Assembly (NCBI GenBank): GCA_029821455.1
Contig: JALGTI010000179.1
Span: 1 to 7,044, forward strand
Source: Candidatus Zipacnadia bacterium
GTDB lineage: Bacteria; Armatimonadota; Zipacnadia; Zipacnadales; Zipacnadaceae
Direction of reading: 5' to 3'
DNA length: 7,044 nucleotides
In this document: piece after piece, positions 1 through 6,805 of the stretch
How the letters are laid out: each line of letters opens with the position of its first letter
How positions within the stretch are numbered: position 1 is the first letter of the stretch
Program-made: the position numbers and the translations under genes
The notes under the pieces: generated by a model
Database searches by the model: none
Seen by the model: the letters and a program-made list of their open reading frames with translations, nothing else
What the model was told of the DNA's origin: nothing

Positions 1-693
1 GGGAGTCACGAGGCAGCGCTCCTGGATGAATGGCCCAAGAACGTCCTCCTCCTGGCGATACTCCTCGGTGGCGTCTTTCACTTCAGCGGGTGTCGCAAGG
101 CCGTACTGCTGGCAAGTCAGGCAGCCTTCCAGCGCCCAATTCAAGATGCCAGGCAGTTCGGCCTGAAGTTTGAGGTGCAGCTCCTTGTCGCGTTCGCCTT
201 GAGAAATCACGACATTGAACGGGTCAAGCATAATCTACCGCCAGATCGCATAGTCTTGGCCTCGCACGCGCGGCTTGCTGTTAGCCCCCAGCTAGATCTT
301 GTGCGTCGGATCGAACTCCCAGAAGTCCTCCCGCATGCGCCGGGCTGCGAGCCTGTCCCCACCGGTAAGTGACTTCGTCAGTGCCTCTCCGAAACGTCTG
401 CCTTCTTCGACCTCAGTGCAGACTGCCAAGCGCACGCCGAACAAGTTAGCGATCTCGGTAGGGTGTGCGTCCCCCCGCTTCGTGAGCAGTAGGTCCGGGT
501 TTGTCTGTCCGCCGTAGTCGCCGAGAAGGTCGAGAGTGGTGCGCAGGAAGAGACTCTTCCCGTTGGCGCCGGTGCCGTGGAAGAAGAACAGCACGTTCTC
601 GGAGACGTGGCCGGTGAACGAATACCCCAGAGCCCTTTGCAGAAACTCGATCAAGTTGTCATTGCCGTGCATAATGCGTTTGAGGAACTCATG
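1..693 (-). pseudogene. P4/D5-type phage primase-helicase, C-terminal part, two in-frame TAG stops, partial
   Basis: This is the superfamily 3 helicase half of a phage or plasmid primase of the P4 alpha/D5 type, which unwinds and primes DNA for replication of the mobile element. The frame shows, in order, a D5_N-like helix region (LIEFLQRALGYSFTG), Walker A GTGANGKS (553-576), a Walker B-like stretch (AVCTEVEEG), the LTGGD and FDPTHKI motifs, LGANSKPRVRG, and a C-terminal AELPGILNWALEGC segment running to the left edge. TAG codons at 292-294 (after THKI) and 235-237 (after AIWR) interrupt it, yet the same frame stays family-like on both sides of each. The primase polymerase domain and the start are missing: at about 690 the sequence switches to a recombinase fragment. 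The family is clear; loss of function is inferred from the stops and missing N-terminus. The 3' end lies outside the window. Confidence 0.85.
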
Positions 694-925
694 CCGCTCA
701 CCCCGTCTGCGGATACCAATGCCGGTTCGCCGTTGCCACTGCCCCACGCAATGAGGGCCGTGGCTTTGCCCTTGCCATCGCTCAAGTAAGACCGAACTGA
801 TTCCCGGCCAAGCGGGGACAACGGAATCACTCGCTCCTTGCGGCCCTTGCCTCGCACGCAAACCCTTTTCTGCCCTGTAGACCGAGCCTGCACCCTTGAG
901 GTCGATCAGTTCCCCGGCCAGCTGA
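690..925 (-). pseudogene. Tyrosine recombinase (XerC/D-like) internal fragment, frameshifted
   Basis: The piece covers the start of the catalytic domain of a tyrosine recombinase. One frame gives GELIDLK (about 900-917). The next frame gives QKRVCVRGKGRKERVIPL followed by SVRSYL, the beta2-beta3 hairpin with the catalytic lysine in RGKG. Aligned on DNA with the second recombinase at 5460-6359, the distance between the hairpin and the GEL motif is one base longer here, which explains the frame change. The first catalytic arginine (TGxRxGEL in the family, GMRKGEL in the other copy) is replaced by leucine (GQLAGEL). The HxxR, H/W and Tyr motifs are absent because the sequence runs into primase coding sequence at about 690. 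It is a dead remnant. It is divergent from the downstream copy, so it is not a recent duplicate of it. Confidence 0.75.
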
Positions 926-1057
926 CCGTGGTGCAGTTTGCCTTGTTCACACTTTTCGTGACGAAGGTGAGCCGTGCCAAAAGGCGAACCATACAGTTGA
1001 GTTGTCACGCTCTGCTCATACTTGAGCGCTTAGTGAAGGGCCTGACATCCTCGGGCT

Positions 1058-1064
1058 GAGGAGG
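1058..1064 (+). promoter_or_regulatory. Strong ribosome binding site of the GH2 gene
   Basis: GAGGAGG lies 7 bases before the ATG at 1072, an ideal Shine-Dalgarno sequence and spacing. It selects this ATG over the in-frame ATG at 1084, and the protein then starts with a well-formed signal peptide. I found no convincing -35/-10 promoter pair in the bases between the recombinase fragment and this site. Confidence 0.85.
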
Positions 1065-1071
1065 CCTCACG

Positions 1072-4000
1072 ATGCGATACCTGATGTCCTGCATGCTGAT
1101 TTGCCTGGTGGTAGGGACTGTTGTTGCTGCTGGCGGCCAGCAGCGGGAGAGAATATGTCTGAATGGCTCGTGGCTGCTGCATAGAGGCGGGGAGCCGGAT
1201 GCGATTCCGGCTGATGTCTGGGCAGCCACCGTGGTGCCCGGCAAGTTCGCCGGCTGGTACGGCCAGGAATCTTACCTGCTGGCGCACGGACCAATAGCGT
1301 GGTATAAGACGGGTTTCATCGTCCCGATGGACTGGGATGATGGCCGCCAGCTCCGCCTGCGCTTCGAGGGGGTTAGTCACTACTGCCGCATATATGTCAA
1401 TCAGCAGTTTGTCGGCGAGCACCGGAGCGTGTTTGTGCCCTTTGAGGTGGACATCACCAGCGCTGCCAACATCGGGGTTAACGAACTGGCCGTCTATGTC
1501 GTATCGCCGGAGGCTGCCGCAGACGGGTATCCCATCGGCCACGCCTTTTCTGCCCGCAATGTGGGAATCGTGGACGACGTATATCTGGTCAGCTACCCGC
1601 AAGTCTATGTGTCAGATGTTTTCGTGATGCCTTCGGTGCGTGAGATGGACCTGGGGGTGCAGATAACCTTCACCAACAATGGGGACACTGACCAAGAGGC
1701 GAATGTCTATTCCGGCGTCTTCCTGGAAGGCGAGAAGAAGCTGATAATGCCGGAGGAGAGGGTGACAGTTCCGGCTGGGGAAACGGTGAGAGTCGAATTG
1801 AGCCAGCCGTGGGCCGACCCGGAGTTGTGGGGCTATGGCGAGTATGGCAGTCCCATTCTCTATGCATTCAAGACCCACATCGTGCTGCCCAATGGTACTA
1901 CCGACACGCGCTTTGACCGCTTTGGCTTCCGCGAGTTCTGGTGCGAAGGCAACGAGTTTCGCCTCAATGGCAAGCCAATCTTCCTGACCGGTGACTGCTA
2001 CAGCACGGGGATGGGATTCGCGTACCCCAACAACCGTCACTTCCTCAATATTTTCCTGCAAGCTGAGCGGCAGATGAACGTCAACAACATCCGCCTGGGC
2101 TGGGAGCCCCGCCGGCGGGTGTGGTTTGAGGTGGCTGATGAGGTGGGGATGCTGCTGGAGGTCAACGTCAATAACTCTCTACCCGGTGTCACGTGGGACC
2201 AGGACAGATACAAGGCCACAGGGAACCTGACTGAGGGCTACGTACCCGATGAAACAGGTGAGCAAACCGAGCTTGTTAGCAGTCTGATTAGACAGTATGT
2301 CCGCGCTCATCGCAATCACCCGAGCATCATCATCTGGGAGAGCAACAATGAAGCGGGGACGCAAGGCCACCGCACGCCTCCAGTCCAAAGCCTCACGGGG
2401 CTGGCAGCCATCCAGAAGATCTGTCATGAGGTGGACCCCACACGCCCGGTTGACCCGCAAGGCAGTCCATGGGTAGCGGCCGCCCCCCGCCTGGGGATTG
2501 ACTTTGAGACCGATATCTACAATGTCCACCCCTATGGCCGGCCGCTGTACATTGACTATACGCGCATCGGGCGGATGGTCGGCTTTCGCGATGACCGCCC
2601 GCAGATCATTGGGGAAGTGGTGCGCAATACCGACGAGATTGGGTGGGGGATGTCGGGACGCACCCCGGACCAGATCAAGAAAGCCTTTGAAGCATATGAC
2701 GAGCATGTGGGCAAGTACTGGGCTGAGTCGGCCCTCGACTACCACAGGCGCGGCGGCGATGGTTTTCAGGTACTGACGCTGGGGGCCTTTGCCTACCACG
2801 GCCCCAAGAGCGAGACCGAGTTTGCCGGTGGGCCGTGGAACATATATGCCGGCGGCACTGTGAAGGACCCTCCGTGCGAGTGGCCCGCATACTCCGGCGA
2901 GGACTTCAAGGTTGCAGGCTTGCAGATAGGCGCGCTTTACGGGAATCTCAACTGGTGGGACCCGGCGCTGCCGGCTTTCACCCTCAACTGTGTCGCCGAC
3001 CGGATGAAAGCGGCATATGCCGAGATTGCCGGCGGCGACCTGCCGGCTCTGCCCAAGCGACGGAGACCCGAAGTTATTGTGACGGTCACGGCCAATGACA
3101 TTCCGGTGCCCGACAGGTATGTCACCATATCACCTGGTGGTGGTCAGGCTGTACCTGCTCAGACCGTCCGCACGGACTGGCAGGGCCGTGCGTGGTTCGT
3201 GCTGGATGAGCCAGGCAGTTACGAGATAATCTTCGCCGAGGAGACCGCCCGCTTTGTCCCCCGCAAGACAATTCAGGTGGATTGGGCCGCGCGCGACACG
3301 CAGGCTGGTTACCACTTCATCCAGTACTTCGATCTGCCACTGCCGGTGCTGCTGGAGATTCCCGAGCAGTTGACACAGCCTCTGAACGTTGCCGACACCG
3401 AGCGGGAGCAGTGGCTGGAGCGGGCGCAGGCTGCCGCAGAGAGCGAACAGGCCGAGGCCGCCGCTGCCGAAGAGCCGGAGCCGGCCGCTGAGGCGGAACT
3501 GCCGCCTCGGCAGCGGGAGATGTACTCGTTACACAGGGCCCCTGAGAATGTGGCTATTGATGGCAATGGTGAAGAGTGGGCGGACTATCCGGGCATTGAA
3601 CTGGGGATGCCCGAGCAACTGGTGGCTGGACGGCTGTTGGCGGAGGATTGGCAGGGACGCGACGACTGCAGCGGCGTCATCAAGGTGGCCTGGGATGATC
3701 AGTACATCTACTACTTCGCCCTGATCCACGACGACAAGCCTCGGGTGATGCTGCCCGATGCCAGTGCCCATCTCGGCGACAGCGTGGAGCTATACATTGG
3801 CTTCGGCGGGGTCAGGGATACCAAGAAGTGTGACGAGAAGGTTGATTTCCAGTTCATCTTCAACGCAGGAAGCCCAGAGGTTGAGCCGTTCGTCTTCTGG
3901 GGCCGCAAGCCGCCCAACCGGGAACTCAAGTGCGACATCGCCGTTGGCCAGCCGGAGGCGTACAGCGGGTACAACGTCGAGGCGCGCATCGAACTGGCTT

Positions 4001-4878
4001 CCATCGGGGTGCAAGTGCCAGCAACGGCCTCCGAGATCGGTTTCAATGTCGCCATCAACGATGCCGATAACATCGAATTGCTGCGAGAGACCAAGCTGGA
4101 CTGGGCCCAAGATGTGGAAGATCGGGCCTGGAACTGGCCTTGCGTATGGAACAAGGCCTTGGTGCTTCCTGCGCCTGAGCCGAAGCCGGAGGCGAATGCG
4201 TTCCCTGGACGCCGCTTCTACTGGACCGGCGGGACGCTGAAGCTGAGTGGCGCAACATACACCCTGGGCATTGATGGCGAGGGTAGAATAACCCTGAGCC
4301 ACCACGACAATCCGTTCATCCGCACCGCCTATGTAGGCTTTGCCACTTATGGCTTTCACAAGCCGCTGACCGGCCACGCAATGTCCACCTGGGAACAGAA
4401 GTACTGGATTGATGAGAGCGATGGCGCGGCAACGATATACTACAGGGCAGAAAGGCCGGACGTGTTGCGGTTTGATCAGGTCATCGCAATGACGCCTAGC
4501 GCGCTCGAGATTGACACCAAATGGACGATACTGACGCAGATTGCCGAGCTCCCGGAGCACAATCCCGAAGTCCCCAACGGTGCCGGTGGTGACTATTCGT
4601 TTTTCTTTGATGATGAGATGGTGAAGGGCCTTCCGTGGGCTGTCCAGACGGTGGAGGGGCAGGTAGCAGGTCAAATGCCACCAGATAAGTCTTACACGCT
4701 GTCCAACCCCGGCTTGGCCACAATTGGCGAAGGCGAACGCCAGGTACGCCTGGATTGGAGGACGCAATCACAGGCTACGATGTACTTCCAACCCCATCGG
4801 TTCTGCGCATCAAGCGGGGGCAGCAACATGCAGCCCGGAGACTTCAGGCAATACAACATCAATTTCGCGTTTGATTGA
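1072..4878 (+). CDS. Secreted glycoside hydrolase family 2 enzyme with CBM9 module and C-terminal beta-rich domain
   Basis: This is an exported retaining glycosidase of the GH2 (beta-galactosidase/beta-glucuronidase/beta-mannosidase) superfamily. Residues 1-20 form a signal peptide (core CMLICLVVGTVVAA). Residues ~28-145 are the jelly-roll sugar-binding domain, with WYKTGFIVP and a hydrophobic RFEGVSHYCRIYVN strand pair. Residues ~178-275 are an Ig-like sandwich. Residues ~284-655 are the TIM barrel, with FGFREFW, RLNGKPIFLTG, NNIRLGWEP and NHPSIIIWESNNEAG. E427 is the likely acid/base and E515 (PQIIGEVV) the likely nucleophile. Residues ~666-742 look like a second Ig-like or carboxypeptidase-regulatory fold. 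An Ala/Glu-rich linker (~776-815) leads to a CBM9 domain (~822-1036, opening AIDGNGEEWADYP). Residues ~1040-1268 are a beta-rich domain I do not recognise. At 1268 residues it is longer than a typical GH2. No lesion is visible and it ends in TGA. The substrate cannot be read from sequence; a beta-galactosidase or glucuronidase name would be a guess. Confidence 0.93.
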   Translation: MRYLMSCMLICLVVGTVVAAGGQQRERICLNGSWLLHRGGEPDAIPADVWAATVVPGKFAGWYGQESYLLAHGPIAWYKTGFIVPMDWDDGRQLRLRFEGVSHYCRIYVNQQFVGEHRSVFVPFEVDITSAANIGVNELAVYVVSPEAAADGYPIGHAFSARNVGIVDDVYLVSYPQVYVSDVFVMPSVREMDLGVQITFTNNGDTDQEANVYSGVFLEGEKKLIMPEERVTVPAGETVRVELSQPWADPELWGYGEYGSPILYAFKTHIVLPNGTTDTRFDRFGFREFWCEGNEFRLNGKPIFLTGDCYSTGMGFAYPNNRHFLNIFLQAERQMNVNNIRLGWEPRRRVWFEVADEVGMLLEVNVNNSLPGVTWDQDRYKATGNLTEGYVPDETGEQTELVSSLIRQYVRAHRNHPSIIIWESNNEAGTQGHRTPPVQSLTGLAAIQKICHEVDPTRPVDPQGSPWVAAAPRLGIDFETDIYNVHPYGRPLYIDYTRIGRMVGFRDDRPQIIGEVVRNTDEIGWGMSGRTPDQIKKAFEAYDEHVGKYWAESALDYHRRGGDGFQVLTLGAFAYHGPKSETEFAGGPWNIYAGGTVKDPPCEWPAYSGEDFKVAGLQIGALYGNLNWWDPALPAFTLNCVADRMKAAYAEIAGGDLPALPKRRRPEVIVTVTANDIPVPDRYVTISPGGGQAVPAQTVRTDWQGRAWFVLDEPGSYEIIFAEETARFVPRKTIQVDWAARDTQAGYHFIQYFDLPLPVLLEIPEQLTQPLNVADTEREQWLERAQAAAESEQAEAAAAEEPEPAAEAELPPRQREMYSLHRAPENVAIDGNGEEWADYPGIELGMPEQLVAGRLLAEDWQGRDDCSGVIKVAWDDQYIYYFALIHDDKPRVMLPDASAHLGDSVELYIGFGGVRDTKKCDEKVDFQFIFNAGSPEVEPFVFWGRKPPNRELKCDIAVGQPEAYSGYNVEARIELASIGVQVPATASEIGFNVAINDADNIELLRETKLDWAQDVEDRAWNWPCVWNKALVLPAPEPKPEANAFPGRRFYWTGGTLKLSGATYTLGIDGEGRITLSHHDNPFIRTAYVGFATYGFHKPLTGHAMSTWEQKYWIDESDGAATIYYRAERPDVLRFDQVIAMTPSALEIDTKWTILTQIAELPEHNPEVPNGAGGDYSFFFDDEMVKGLPWAVQTVEGQVAGQMPPDKSYTLSNPGLATIGEGERQVRLDWRTQSQATMYFQPHRFCASSGGSNMQPGDFRQYNINFAFD

Positions 4879-4957
4879 CGCGGGTTCGGCAACCGCCACG
4901 AATTCTACTCTCAAGTACAACTCGTCCAGAGTCTGGTACTTCTTACGGCGCTGGCAC

Positions 4958-4962
4958 GAAGG
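4958..4962 (+). promoter_or_regulatory. Ribosome binding site of the broken formyltransferase-like gene
   Basis: GAAGG stands 8 bases before the ATG at 4971. It supports 4971 as a genuine gene start rather than a random ATG, even though the reading frame is broken after 36 codons. The gap from the GH2 stop is 92 bases, so the two genes could have been co-transcribed. Confidence 0.5.
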
Positions 4963-4970
4963 CAACTCAT

Positions 4971-5197
4971 ATGAGAATAGTCATATACACATGCGCCGAG
5001 CCCTTTGGTATCCCTGCCCTGTTAGAGAAGGTCTGTAGCCAGAGACCGGCCTCTGTGTCTGCGATTGTGTTACCAACGTAGCGTGGGCAGGGAACAACGC
5101 GAAAGACTATGAAGAAATGGCTCGCTGTAATGGGATGCGGGGCATTCATCTGTCTCGGTATCAAAGCACGTACCATCAAAGCAATAGCAGCAATCAG
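4971..5197 (+). pseudogene. Formyltransferase-like protein, N-terminal fragment with in-frame TAG
   Basis: The frame starts MRIVIYTCAEPFGIPALLEK, which matches the opening beta-strand, acidic-Pro-Phe turn and helix of formyltransferase-fold proteins (relatives of Fmt and of sugar-nucleotide formyltransferases acting in surface glycan synthesis). After 36 residues (ending SAIVLPT) a TAG stands at 5079-5081. The same frame then continues RGQGTTRKTMKKWLAVMG and on to about residue 76, which resembles the basic loop and following helix seen in this group. The formyl-folate binding Asn/His/Asp region is absent, because at about 5198 the sequence joins a CBM9 remnant in another frame. Beta-strand and helix order support the family call; no catalytic residue is present to confirm it. 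The fragment is almost certainly non-functional. Confidence 0.5.
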
Positions 5198-5323
5198 CCC
5201 GCCGGCGCCAGCCTGGGCCTAACGCTGCGGGATGTGAAGCTGGACTGGGCGCGGGACTTCGACAACTGGGCCAGCATCCGCCCCTACGTCTGGCGCACAG
5301 CAACGGTGCTGCCCGCGCCATAG
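5198..5323 (+). pseudogene. 3' end of a second CBM9-domain protein
   Basis: This frame reads PAGASLGL, then LRDVKLDWARDFDNW, then YVWRTATVLPAP and a TAG stop. It aligns with the end of the CBM9 domain of the GH2 protein (residues 983-991 and 1004-1036: PATASEIGF, LRETKLDWAQDVED, CVWNKALVLPAP). Relative to that copy about 12 residues are missing in the middle (around NVAINDADNIEL), and the protein stops right after the module instead of adding a further C-terminal domain. All sequence upstream of this last part of the module is missing; the formyltransferase fragment sits there instead. It is best read as the stump of a neighbouring carbohydrate-binding secreted protein, left by a deletion whose junction is close to 5198. 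Confidence 0.7.
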
Positions 5324-5459
5324 CATCCCAATAGACCCGACTGCAGGTGATGGTTGGCATGAGGCTGCAACATACTGACGCCCAGTGCCACGCGTCCGTT
5401 GCGGTCATCTTCGTCTTCCGTGCGTACCTCCGGCCCGACGTTCATTGGTTCTAGCTCCG

Positions 5460-6359
5460 CTAACCTGCGTCTTGCTCTACCAGGGGATGGGCGTGCACTG
5501 CACTGCGCAGTTGCCTATCCTCCACATGCAGATATACTGCCGTGGTATCCAGCCGGGTATGTCCCAGCAACTTCTGGATCTCGACCAGGCTGCACTAACG
5601 GCTCTGTAGCAGCAGTGTTGCCATGGAGTGGCGCAGCGTGTGCAAGGTGACCCCAGTGCCCTCTATCTCGCTCTGTGCAAGAATACCACGCCAGATGCGC
5701 TGCATCCCGGTCGGATGAATGGGGTTGCCATGAAATGTTGTGAACAAGTAGTCGTGCTGACACTGTGGCCGAAACTGCAGCCAATCTGCAACCGCCTCAA
5801 CAACCTTCTCCACCAGCGGGATTATCCTGAGCTTGTCGCCCTTGCCTCTGACACGAACCCTCTTCTCGCTCAGAGACACATCGCCGAGCTTGAGGCTAAT
5901 CAATTCCCCCTTCCGCATGCCTGTAAAGATCAGCGTGCACATCATAGCGTAGTTGCGGAAGCCACAACGTGCGGTGCGGTTGCGCTGGGCGCCGGCAGGT
6001 ATCTTCTCCAAATCCTCCTTCGGCAGGTAGCGGGGCAGGTTGCGCGTCGGCTTGGGCACAGACACCTCGCGGACCGGATCCTCCGATACGAGGCCCTGCA
6101 GCCGAAGGTAATCCCAGAAGCTGCGTAGGGCATACAGGTGGCGGGCCACGGTGTTATTCACCAGGCCTCCGTCGTGCAGCTCAATGACCCACTCCCGCAC
6201 CAGCGTGGTGGTAACCTCAGAGAAGTCGGGGGACATACCTCGAGCCTTGAGGAACCGGCAGAACTGCTGCAGATCGTAGCGGTATGAGCTGGCAGTAAGG
6301 GCCGAATACCCTCGCTTTGCCTCCAGATAAGCGGCAAAATCTCGGATAACTGTGTCCAT
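5460..6359 (-). pseudogene. XerC/D-like tyrosine recombinase, full length but split by an in-frame TAG
   Basis: This site-specific recombinase cuts and rejoins DNA through a tyrosine intermediate. From ATG 6359 (or 6365) it shows an N-terminal SAM-like core-binding domain (DFAAYLEAKRGYSALTASSY) and a catalytic domain. The latter carries R149 (TGMRKGEL), K173 (RVRGKG), H240 and R243 (LHTLRHSMATLL), then H267 (LLGHTRLD) and Y276 (TTAVYLHV). A TAG at 5595-5597 (codon 255) separates H267 and Y276 from the rest; with it read through, the protein has 299 codons, the usual XerC/D length. Against the family pattern the segment around the TAG is one codon too long, so the stop looks like part of a small insertion. 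As written, the 254-residue product lacks the nucleophile and should be inactive unless the TAG is read. The longer in-frame start at 6416 adds residues unlike the family. The 137 bases beyond its end, up to the CBM9 stump, hold nothing I recognise. Confidence 0.85.
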
Positions 6360-6366
6360 AACCATT

Positions 6367-6463
6367 GGGTTCTGTACACACCCTTTCTGGGTGCTGTCCC
6401 CAACGAAGACGGACAACCGTGTCCGAGATCAGTCCATTTCCGGCGAAAGTGGCTACAGAACCC
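6367..6463. repeat. 10-bp perfect inverted repeat upstream of the recombinase
   Basis: GGGTTCTGTA at 6367-6376 and its exact reverse complement TACAGAACCC at 6454-6463 face each other across about 77 bases. They lie just in front of the recombinase start. Such arms may be recombinase or regulator binding sites, or a remnant of an attachment site. Only the repeat itself is seen; its role is inference. Confidence 0.4.
6379..6393 (-). promoter_or_regulatory. Small hairpin overlapping the likely ribosome binding site of the recombinase
   Basis: On the minus strand CACCC-AGAAA-GGGTG forms a 5-bp perfect stem with a 5-base loop. The only purine-rich candidate ribosome binding sequence (AAAGGG) lies inside it, about 15 bases before the first ATG at 6365. 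The hairpin could reduce translation. It is short, so this may be coincidence. Confidence 0.25.
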
Positions 6464-6519
6464 TAGTAAGGCAGGTTATGTTACACACTTCCCGCCATTG
6501 AGTTGTCATCTCCCCCAAA

Positions 6520-6798
6520 ACAGGGCTCGGAGAGTGGGTACATAGGCCGGATTCTGTTCCAGCTAGTAGAGGGCCTGGACACCCTCACCGGAGCGCAGCG
6601 GCTCCCTCTGAAGCCGAGTAGTCACAGCCTCAATCTGGCCTGTCCCCGCTTACATCAAAGAGCACCGCTGCGATCCTCGTGTTATGCAGTTCCTCACAGT
6701 GCTAGCAGAATCCGTCGTTACAGGACCGGCCAGGTTATCAGGACCAGGAGTGACTAGCCTGCGTGCGCAGCGGAGCTGGTGCATCGATCGAGCCCCGT
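6520..6798 (-). ncRNA. Possible structured RNA with RNase P RNA-like 3' segment
   Basis: On the minus strand, positions 6560-6541 read GGAACAGAATCCGGCCTATG. This resembles the conserved 3' segment of bacterial RNase P RNA (ACAGAA, then CCGG and a pyrimidine-rich TTA or CTA). The ends can pair as a 10-bp outer helix (ACGGGGCTCG at 6798-6789 with CGAGCCCTGT at 6529-6520, one G-U), placed where P1 would be. Internal pairings also exist, for example TGGCCGGTCC with GGACAGGCCA (one mismatch) and AGCACTG with CGGTGCT. Against the call, the hallmark 5' sequence GAGGAAAGTCC is not present, no good P2 or P4 partner is visible, and the length (about 280) is short. It may be a degenerate rnpB copy, another structured RNA, or chance. 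There is no protein-coding signal in this stretch. Confidence 0.25.
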
Positions 6799-6805
6799 CT
6801 CCTTA

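Noticed and set aside
292..1008. A single 238-codon open frame as one intact protein
   Set aside because: Only its C-terminal part is primase-like; the first half runs through an integrase fragment in the wrong frame. It is a composite of two remnants, not a gene.
997..1022. TTGAGT ... CATACT as a promoter for the GH2 gene
   Set aside because: The spacing is 14 bases and the -10 match is poor; such pairs occur often by chance.
3790..4767. Long open frame of 325 codons on the minus strand opposite the GH2 gene
   Set aside because: It is antisense to clearly conserved CBM9 and C-terminal coding sequence, shows no recognisable motif, and has an arginine-rich composition typical of a shadow of a GC-rich gene.
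4880..4897. Weak stem GCGGGTT...AACCGC just after the GH2 stop
   Set aside because: The stem is short with a bulge and no run of T follows, so it does not qualify as an intrinsic terminator.
5109..5222. Possible short secreted peptide starting MKKWLAVMGCGAFICLG
   Set aside because: It looks like a signal peptide, but it lies in the same frame as the upstream formyltransferase-like start and fits the basic loop and helix of that family. No ribosome binding site at good spacing precedes it and it ends within 37 codons.
5628..6128. 166-codon open frame on the plus strand
   Set aside because: It lies opposite the recombinase catalytic domain, whose motifs are unmistakable, and has no family signal of its own.
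997..6508. 11-bp direct repeat TTGAGTTGTCA at 997-1007 and 6498-6508
   Set aside because: A few exact 11-bp matches are expected by chance in 7 kb, and the flanking bases do not extend the match, so it is not evidence for attachment sites.
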